Assembly (NCBI GenBank): GCA_015056055.1
Contig: SVHC01000029.1
Coordinates: 1 to 37,321 of the forward strand
From: Clostridiales bacterium
Lineage (GTDB): Bacteria > Bacillota > Clostridia > Christensenellales > Aristaeellaceae
DNA length: 37,321 nucleotides
Direction of reading: 5' to 3'
Every line of letters starts with the position of its first letter. Within the stretch, counting starts at the first letter, position 1. The position numbers were made by a program, and so were the translations under genes. The notes beneath the pieces are model-generated. The model saw only the letters and a program-made list of their open reading frames with translations, was not told the DNA's origin and did not search any database. Below are positions 32,714 through 37,321 of the stretch, in pieces.

Positions 32714-33160
32714 TTAATCCAACTCAATCTTGGCAACAAGCTTTGCGCACAGAACGCTTTCGTTCTGCTTTACACACGGCATATGGGCATCATCCGGGAA
32801 AGTGATCATAAAATCCCCTGCATTCAGCGGGATATTGACGCCGCTGCCTTCCAGATAGATCATATCCTTTTCAACGTCCTCACGGGTAACTTTCAGGGTA
32901 CCCACGGGCGCATATCCAATCATTTCACAGCCGGACACCACAAAATGAATATCCGCAAAGCGCTTATGCGCCTCAAAAGCACATTCGCTTTCTGCCTTGG
33001 TCATGTAGGGACGGCATTTTACCATTACCTTTTCACTTACCGGCAGGTCCGCCTTGACGGTTGCGGTATCGGAATAATTTTTGAGGAACGTCAGCGCCTC
33101 TTCAAAGCCCTTGCCCAGGCCGAAATACAAGTGTGCATTTTTGATATTATCAATAATCAT
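32714..33160 (-). CDS. YhcH/YjgK/YiaL family (DUF386) protein
   Basis: A 148-residue cupin-type beta-barrel. Family markers: VMVKCRPYMTKAESECAFEAHKRFADIHFVVSG (in part: FEAHKRFADIHFVV), EMIGYAP and FMITFPDDAHMPCV with metal-ligand His residues. Relatives are TabA, EbgC, and YhcH of the sialate operon; anomer or epimer handling of sugar acids is suspected but not settled. It sits between the PfkB gene and the aldolase, which supports a sugar-acid substrate. Confidence 0.9.
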   Translation of the reverse strand: MIIDNIKNAHLYFGLGKGFEEALTFLKNYSDTATVKADLPVSEKVMVKCRPYMTKAESECAFEAHKRFADIHFVVSGCEMIGYAPVGTLKVTREDVEKDMIYLEGSGVNIPLNAGDFMITFPDDAHMPCVKQNESVLCAKLVAKIELD

Positions 33161-33178
33161 ACAACTTCTCCTGTTCCG

Positions 33179-34198
33179 TCAGCGGCTTACGCGACCCGAT
33201 GCATCGCCGCCCATGAGCTTTTTGACCTCATCCAGCGTCGCAAGGTTGAAATCGCCGGTAATCGTCTGCTTAAGCGCAGAAGCTGCCGTTGCAAATTCGC
33301 AGGTATCCGCCAGCGACATACCGTTCAGCAAGCCATAAATCATGCCCGCCGCAAAGGAGGCGCCGCCGCCGCCCCTGTCCACCAGATGAATATCGTATTT
33401 CTTCGAGTGATAGAACTCGTTGCCGTCGTAAATCATGGTAGACCAACCGTTATCGGAGGCAGAGAAGCTTTCACGCAGAGTGGAACCGATGTACTTGAAG
33501 CCGAAGCGCTCCTTCAGCTTTATGAACACCTCTTTATAGGCCTCGATATCCAGCTGACCTTTGGTGATATCCGTGTTTTCCGGCTTGAAACCGAGAACCT
33601 TTTCCGCATCCTCCTCGTTGCCGATGCAAACGTCCACATACTGCATCAGCGGAATCATAACGCTCTGTGCCTTTTCCGGGCTCCAAAGCTTGCTGCGGTA
33701 GTTCAGGTCGACGCTGACGGTCACACCATGGCGTTTTGCCGCCTTCATGGCCTCTTCCACCAGTACGGCTGCCTTTTCACTGATGGCGGGGGTAATTCCC
33801 GCTACATGGAACCAGTCTGCATCGGAAAAAATACCGTCAAAATCAAATTCCTCGGGGTCAGCCTGGGAAATTGCGGAATATTTTCTGTCATAGACTACGT
33901 TCGATGCCCTGACCGATGCACCGTTTTCATAGAAATTCAGACCCAGCCGCTCGCCGCCGCGAACGATGAACCGGGTATCTACGCCCTGTTCACGCAGCTT
34001 GTTCAGCGCCGTCTGGCCCAGCGGATTCAGAGGAAGCTTGGTAACGTATCGGACGTCCAGACCGAATCTGGCCAGCGAAACCGCCACGATCGATTCGTCA
34101 CCGCCGTAATACGCCTCAAACTCCGTCGCCTGTTCAAACCGAAGATTGTTTTTCGGCATGAATCGGATCATCATTTCGCCCATCGTAACGACTCTCAT
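33179..34198 (-). CDS. PfkB-family protein without the catalytic Asp (possible pseudokinase)
   Basis: A 339-residue ribokinase-fold protein, paralogous to KdgK at 21516-22538 (same length; shared DADWFH, GITPA, DLNYRSKLW, YVDVCIGNEEDA, SGRVSR). Two key residues differ. The signature reads VDRGGGGASFAAG, so the catalytic base Asp (281 in the sister) is Ala280, codon at 33359-33361. The sugar-binding GGGEANVA is GGDESIVA, so Asn38 is Ile37, codon at 34088-34090. The Arg of DLNYR is kept. It may be inactive as a kinase and serve as a sensor or partner, or use other chemistry. The frame is intact and it sits in an intact operon. Confidence 0.88.
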   Translation of the reverse strand: MRVVTMGEMMIRFMPKNNLRFEQATEFEAYYGGDESIVAVSLARFGLDVRYVTKLPLNPLGQTALNKLREQGVDTRFIVRGGERLGLNFYENGASVRASNVVYDRKYSAISQADPEEFDFDGIFSDADWFHVAGITPAISEKAAVLVEEAMKAAKRHGVTVSVDLNYRSKLWSPEKAQSVMIPLMQYVDVCIGNEEDAEKVLGFKPENTDITKGQLDIEAYKEVFIKLKERFGFKYIGSTLRESFSASDNGWSTMIYDGNEFYHSKKYDIHLVDRGGGGASFAAGMIYGLLNGMSLADTCEFATAASALKQTITGDFNLATLDEVKKLMGGDASGRVSR

Positions 34199-34213
34199 GG
34201 TTCATTCCTCCCG

Positions 34214-34867
34214 TCAGGATTTGCCGTATTTATTTAGAAAATAATCGCGTCCGCGAAGCACATTTTCCTCAGAAATGGTCTGAATGCCGCCCGCAGCCAG
34301 AAGATGTATGTACATTTTGCAGCTCTTTTCCAATACCTGGCAGCAGACCTTTGCTTCTTCAAGGTTCGCACCGAAGCAGATCGGACCGTGGTTTCGGATC
34401 AGAATCGCATTTGCATCCGTAACGGATTCCGAAACCACCGTTCCCAGTTCCTCGTGCATATCCGAGGGGACAAAACGGCTGGAAATCGGGATCGCACCGC
34501 CCAGCAGCTGGCACATTTCCTCCGAAATTGCGGGAACACCCTCGTCCCTTGCCGCAGCTGCCATGCCGTAAGTGGAATGCATATGAATGATTGCGCCGAC
34601 ATCGGGGCGCTTGTTCATAATCTTTCTGTGAATTTCGCGTTCGCTGGTGGAAAGTCTGGTTCCCTTTACCTGTGTTCCGTCCGGTGCCAGTACCACCAGA
34701 TCCTCAGGCTGCATGCTCTCATATGCCACGCGGGAAGGCGTAATCAGAATATTTCCATCGTCCAGACGCACGCTGATGTTGCCCCACGTAGAAAACACCA
34801 GTCCCTGCGCCTTCAGCCACAAACAGGTATCAATAATATCCTGCCGCGCTTTAATGCAGTCGTTCAT
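34214..34867 (-). CDS. Class II aldolase/adducin family protein (fuculose-phosphate aldolase-like)
   Basis: A 217-residue zinc aldolase: GLVFSTWGNISVRLDDG near the N-terminus, STSEREIHRKI with the likely catalytic Glu, zinc ligands in IIHMHSTYG and IRNHG. Relatives act on L-fuculose 1-phosphate, L-rhamnulose 1-phosphate, or four-carbon acid phosphates (OtnC type). Inside a sugar-acid operon the OtnC-like role, decarboxylation or retro-aldol of a keto acid phosphate, is as plausible as a fuculose-phosphate role. It is third in the operon, 14 bases after the dehydrogenase gene. Only distantly like the class II aldolase at 3508. Confidence 0.87.
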   Translation of the reverse strand: MNDCIKARQDIIDTCLWLKAQGLVFSTWGNISVRLDDGNILITPSRVAYESMQPEDLVVLAPDGTQVKGTRLSTSEREIHRKIMNKRPDVGAIIHMHSTYGMAAAARDEGVPAISEEMCQLLGGAIPISSRFVPSDMHEELGTVVSESVTDANAILIRNHGPICFGANLEEAKVCCQVLEKSCKMYIHLLAAGGIQTISEENVLRGRDYFLNKYGKS

Positions 34868-34881
34868 AGGTCAGCGCCTCC

Positions 34882-35871
34882 TTAAAGATGGTTCTTATAA
34901 TCCGGGTTGAGAATGGTTTTGACCACCCGTCCGCCGAGAAAGTCCGCCATATTTTTCGCAGCCATCATACCGGCGCGTTCATGGCTTTCGATGGTGCATG
35001 CGCCCGTATGCGGAAGCAAAAGCGTATTTTTTGCCGTGAGCAGCGGATTGTCCGCCTCCGGCGGTTCGGGCGTAAATACGTCCATACCCGCACCTGCGAT
35101 AACGCCGTTGTTCAGTGCGTCCGCAAGGTCCTGCGCTACCACCAGGCGCCCACGGGCTGTATTGACCAGAATGGCATTTTTCTTCATTCCCGCCAGGAAT
35201 TCCTTATTGATCATGCCGTTTGTTTCCGGCGTAGAGGGGATATGCAGGCTGATAATATCCGCTTCGCTGCGGATGGTGTCTATATCGGCATACTCCACAT
35301 GGAGCTGCTCTGCCGCCGCTTCATCCCAGCGGATATCGTAAGCCAGAATCCTGCATCCGAAGCCGGAAAGCATCTTTGCCAGCGCTTTGGATATATCGCC
35401 AAAGCCAATGATGCCTACGGTTTTGCCCTCGATCTGCGTTCCGGTACGGCTTTCAAAAAAGCGGCTCCAGTCATTGTTTCGAACCTCCGCATCCGATTCC
35501 GGAATGCTGCGCAAAAGTGAAAGGATGATACCCATGGCGAGTTCCGCAACCGCTGTCGAAAGCGATCCCGCCGCATTGCACACGGCAATACCATTCTCCG
35601 CCGCAGCCACCTTATCAATTTCATCCGTTCCCACACCATAGCGGGAAAGAAGTTTCAGACTGCCGCGAAGCTGATCAAACACCTCTTTCGGGAATTTTTC
35701 GCCCGCCGAGATCACGCCGTCGTATCCTTTGAGCGCATCCGTCCAATCCAGAGCGTTTCGCGTCGGCATATACAGAATATCCGCCGCATATCCCTGCGAT
35801 TCCAGATACGCTTTCATGCGTTCGCGAATGACCAGCGGCTGCTGTTTTCCAATAATCGCTACTTTATACAT
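34882..35871 (-). CDS. D-isomer 2-hydroxyacid dehydrogenase (SerA-like)
   Basis: A 329-residue NAD-dependent dehydrogenase. It has LLSRYGVGTDEID, the dinucleotide motif VGIIGFGDISKALA (GxGxxS), ISLHIPSTPETNGMIN, NTARGRLV with the catalytic Arg, MDVFTPEPPE with the Glu, and LLLPHTGACT with the catalytic His. It should oxidise or reduce a 2-hydroxy sugar acid or hydroxyacid phosphate; the ACT domain of full SerA is absent. The start is taken at 35871, with AAGGAG 8 bases before it inside the end of the alcohol dehydrogenase gene; a GTG at 35880 is also in frame. Confidence 0.9.
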   Translation of the reverse strand: MYKVAIIGKQQPLVIRERMKAYLESQGYAADILYMPTRNALDWTDALKGYDGVISAGEKFPKEVFDQLRGSLKLLSRYGVGTDEIDKVAAAENGIAVCNAAGSLSTAVAELAMGIILSLLRSIPESDAEVRNNDWSRFFESRTGTQIEGKTVGIIGFGDISKALAKMLSGFGCRILAYDIRWDEAAAEQLHVEYADIDTIRSEADIISLHIPSTPETNGMINKEFLAGMKKNAILVNTARGRLVVAQDLADALNNGVIAGAGMDVFTPEPPEADNPLLTAKNTLLLPHTGACTIESHERAGMMAAKNMADFLGGRVVKTILNPDYKNHL

Positions 35872-35876
35872 ACCGG

Positions 35877-36932
35877 TCACTCCTTATGAATTTTGACCGC
35901 GATCTTCACCGCGTCAGGATAGTTTTTGCGGAAGAATCCCGGAATACAGTCTTCAAACGGAAGCTCATCCGTTATGATCGGCAGAATATCCGGCTGATAT
36001 TTTTCCAGAATCGCCAGCGCACCGGTCATGTTGTCAAATTCGCCCATCACGCCGTAAATCTGCAGCGCCTTTGAAACCATGGAACTGACGTCCACACCAT
36101 CCTCCCGGTTCTCATAAAAGCCAATGAGAGAAATCGTCCCGCGGAAGGCTACCATGTCCAGAGCCTGCTCAAAGGTTCCCGGCATACCGGAGCATTCCAC
36201 CACAAACTCCGCTCCATTGCCGCCGGTAAGCTCCTTTACAAAGGCAATGGGATCCTGCCGGCGGATATTGACCGACCGTGCGCCAAGCCGTTCTGCAACC
36301 TCAAGTTTTTTCGGATTGCGGCCCACCATGATCACATTCTTTGCACCCAGGCATTTTGCCAGTACCACAGCTGCCATGCCAATGCATCCCGTTCCGATAA
36401 CCACGACCGTGGATTTATCGGTAATGTTCATTTTCTTTATGCCGCCGTATGCCACGGAAAGGGGTTCCGCCAGCGACGCCGCTTTCAGAGAAATCCCTTC
36501 CGGAATCTTATGCAGATGATAGTGCGGAATGATATAATACTCCGCAAATGCACCGTCATAAACCGGGTCAATGGTGCCGACATTCAGCATGTGACTGCAG
36601 CGGTCATATGCGCCCATTTTGCATGCTTCGCACGTACCGCAGGCAACCGCATTGTCGCCGACCACGGGATCGCCCTTTTTGAAACCGGTGACATTTTTAC
36701 CCACCGCTTCCACCACGCCGGACCATTCGTGCCCCAGCCTGACAGGATAGGTCACTTCCCCGTTTTCGGCAAAACTGCATTCACTGGAATACAGATCCTG
36801 ATCCGTACCGCAGATGCCGCAGTAACAGATTTTTACCAGGACCATATCGTCCGCCACTTCCGGAATCGGCATATCCACAATGGAACCCTTGCCGTATCCC
36901 TCGCTCAAAAGGACTTTCATCTTATTTTCCAT
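35877..36932 (-). CDS. Zinc-binding medium-chain alcohol dehydrogenase (sugar/polyol type)
   Basis: A 351-residue dehydrogenase of the sorbitol/threonine dehydrogenase type. Catalytic zinc ligands lie in CYCGICGTD and RLGHEWSG; the structural zinc lobe is CGTCEACKMGAYDRC; the NAD(P) motif is VIGTGCIGMAAV. It probably oxidises a sugar, a sugar alcohol or an aldonate hydroxyl (for example L-idonate or L-galactonate in known relatives). The ATG at 36932 has AAAGGAG 8 bases upstream; the frame is open further upstream but runs into the promoter. First gene of a six-gene operon whose other members handle sugar acids. Confidence 0.93.
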   Translation of the reverse strand: MENKMKVLLSEGYGKGSIVDMPIPEVADDMVLVKICYCGICGTDQDLYSSECSFAENGEVTYPVRLGHEWSGVVEAVGKNVTGFKKGDPVVGDNAVACGTCEACKMGAYDRCSHMLNVGTIDPVYDGAFAEYYIIPHYHLHKIPEGISLKAASLAEPLSVAYGGIKKMNITDKSTVVVIGTGCIGMAAVVLAKCLGAKNVIMVGRNPKKLEVAERLGARSVNIRRQDPIAFVKELTGGNGAEFVVECSGMPGTFEQALDMVAFRGTISLIGFYENREDGVDVSSMVSKALQIYGVMGEFDNMTGALAILEKYQPDILPIITDELPFEDCIPGFFRKNYPDAVKIAVKIHKE

Positions 36933-36970
36933 GGTGTCAGCTCCTTTTCCATGGTCAAATCCATTCACAG

Positions 36971-36985
36971 AAAAAACGCTTTCTA
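36971..36985 (-). promoter_or_regulatory. Weak cre-like site in the leader of the sugar-acid operon
   Basis: Minus strand TAGAAAGCGTTTTTT fits the catabolite-responsive consensus WTGNAANCGNWNNCW at all but two fixed positions. It lies downstream of the promoter, a usual place for repression by CcpA. Low certainty. Confidence 0.3.
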
Positions 36986-36992
36986 TGCACAT

Positions 36993-37006
36993 CCGGCATA
37001 TACCGG
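36993..37006. promoter_or_regulatory. CCGG-N6-CCGG palindrome in the operon leader (possible operator)
   Basis: CCGGCATATACCGG lies between the promoter and the start of the six-gene operon; within it TGCCGG also occurs twice as a direct repeat on the minus strand. A repressor site is possible. Confidence 0.35.
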
Positions 37007-37035
37007 CATTTATCTGTGTCCATTTCATAGTTTTT

Positions 37036-37063
37036 ATTATACACAGTACCACCGCATTGTCAA
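37036..37063 (-). promoter_or_regulatory. Strong sigma-A promoter of the six-gene sugar-acid operon
   Basis: Minus strand: TTGACA (37058-37063), 16-base spacer, TATAAT (37036-37041). Both boxes are consensus. The leader to the first ATG is about 100 bases. Confidence 0.88.
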
Positions 37064-37098
37064 GCAGCGATCTTGCTTCGCGCCCGATCATGTAAAAC

Positions 37099-37123
37099 AG
37101 CCGCCCACATACTGTGAGCGGCT
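37099..37123. terminator. Hairpin upstream of the sugar-acid operon
   Basis: An 11-bp stem with one mismatch (AGCCGCCCACA / TGTGAGCGGCT, loop TAC). On the minus strand it is followed by GTTTTAC, so it may end a minus-strand gene lying to the right of the window. Confidence 0.5.
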
Positions 37124-37161
37124 TTGATTGTCAAAAAACGCGAATATCGTTTAGGCTAGAA

Positions 37162-37321
37162 AAGAAAAATCCAATCCGCAGCGGCGGCGTGTACGGCGCG
37201 AGGAGCGATTTTTTCGAAGGAGAGCCAGCGAACCGAAGAAAAAATCGCTACATTGCAGATTTCACGCCCGAAATCTTTATGATTTCAGTGAAATCTGGTG
37301 AGGGTGGCAGTGGCGGGGGAG
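37162..37321 (+). repeat. Dispersed structured repeat, copy 3 (runs off the window)
   Basis: Same orientation as copies 1 and 2. It has AATCCGCAGCGGCGGCGTG, stem A (GGAGCG...TTTTTTCG with CGAAGAAAAAATCGCTAC) and stem B (CAGATTTCAC/GTGAAATCTG, perfect inner helix GAAATC/GATTTC). Directly after CTGGTGAGGG it jumps to TGGCAGTGGCGGGGGAG, which in copy 1 belongs to the 3' hairpin; the middle module is missing. No gene is seen from 37064 to the end of the window apart from this copy and the hairpin at 37099. Confidence 0.75.

Noticed and set aside
18343-37321. CRISPR array or tRNA/rRNA genes as an explanation of repeated intergenic sequence
   Set aside because: The repeats are far apart, single, about 300 bp and without spacers; no cloverleaf or rRNA sequence was recognised anywhere in the window.

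Overview
The window looks like chromosomal DNA of an anaerobic, low-to-mid GC Firmicute of the class Clostridia, probably a gut or rumen saccharolytic species. The evidence is the gene families seen (DUF896, YybS/DUF2232 beside rplI-dnaB, a clostridial HPr-like protein, a ferredoxin:thioredoxin reductase-like protein next to thioredoxin, a very cysteine-rich spore-surface-like protein), sigma-A promoters close to TTGACA-17-TATAAT, strong AGGAGG ribosome binding sites and classical hairpin/U-tract terminators. No rRNA, tRNA, CRISPR array or transposase was seen. I cannot name the species.

Layout. 1-6384, minus strand: the 5' part of an ABC exporter, transketolase on its own promoter, and a three-gene operon (CARDB-like surface protein, DUF2461 protein, class II aldolase). 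6509-9211: a TRIC-type membrane protein (plus), an alpha-L-fucosidase and a His-less HPr-like protein (both minus). 9212-12116: the housekeeping cluster yybS-rplI-dnaB, in which gdpP is absent. 12311-14233: an ABC-F protein. 14245-18301: a GNAT acetyltransferase, DUF896, trmO-dCMP deaminase-cca, and an XRE-family membrane regulator. 18302-20807: a structured dispersed repeat, a cysteine-rich protein, a second structured intergenic region, then trxA and the FTR-like gene.

20864-24463 is a complete lower uronate operon (uxuA-uxuB-kdgK-eda) that takes fructuronate/mannonate to pyruvate and glyceraldehyde 3-phosphate; uxaC is not in the window. 24629-29545 holds tspO, then a divergent pair: a UROD-like methyltransferase and a large GH106-type glycosidase. 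29900-31871 is a LUD protein with a DUF4259-GNAT-like protein. 32007-36932 is a six-gene operon: zinc alcohol dehydrogenase, 2-hydroxyacid dehydrogenase, class II aldolase, PfkB protein, YhcH/DUF386, and a KDPG-type aldolase. It looks like a second sugar-acid pathway that reuses paralogues of the uronate genes. Both glycosidases lack signal peptides, so imported oligosaccharides (pectin or mucin type) are probably cleaved in the cytoplasm and the products fed into these pathways.

The strongest unexplained signals are two. (1) A family of about 280-310 bp structured intergenic repeats has full copies at 18343 and 29614, a copy at 37162 that runs off the window, and a possible fragment at 8681; its stems carry compensatory base changes between copies, which points to a conserved RNA or single-stranded DNA fold. 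(2) The PfkB protein of the second sugar-acid operon has lost the catalytic Asp (to Ala) and a sugar-binding Asn (to Ile), while its paralogue in the uronate operon keeps both.
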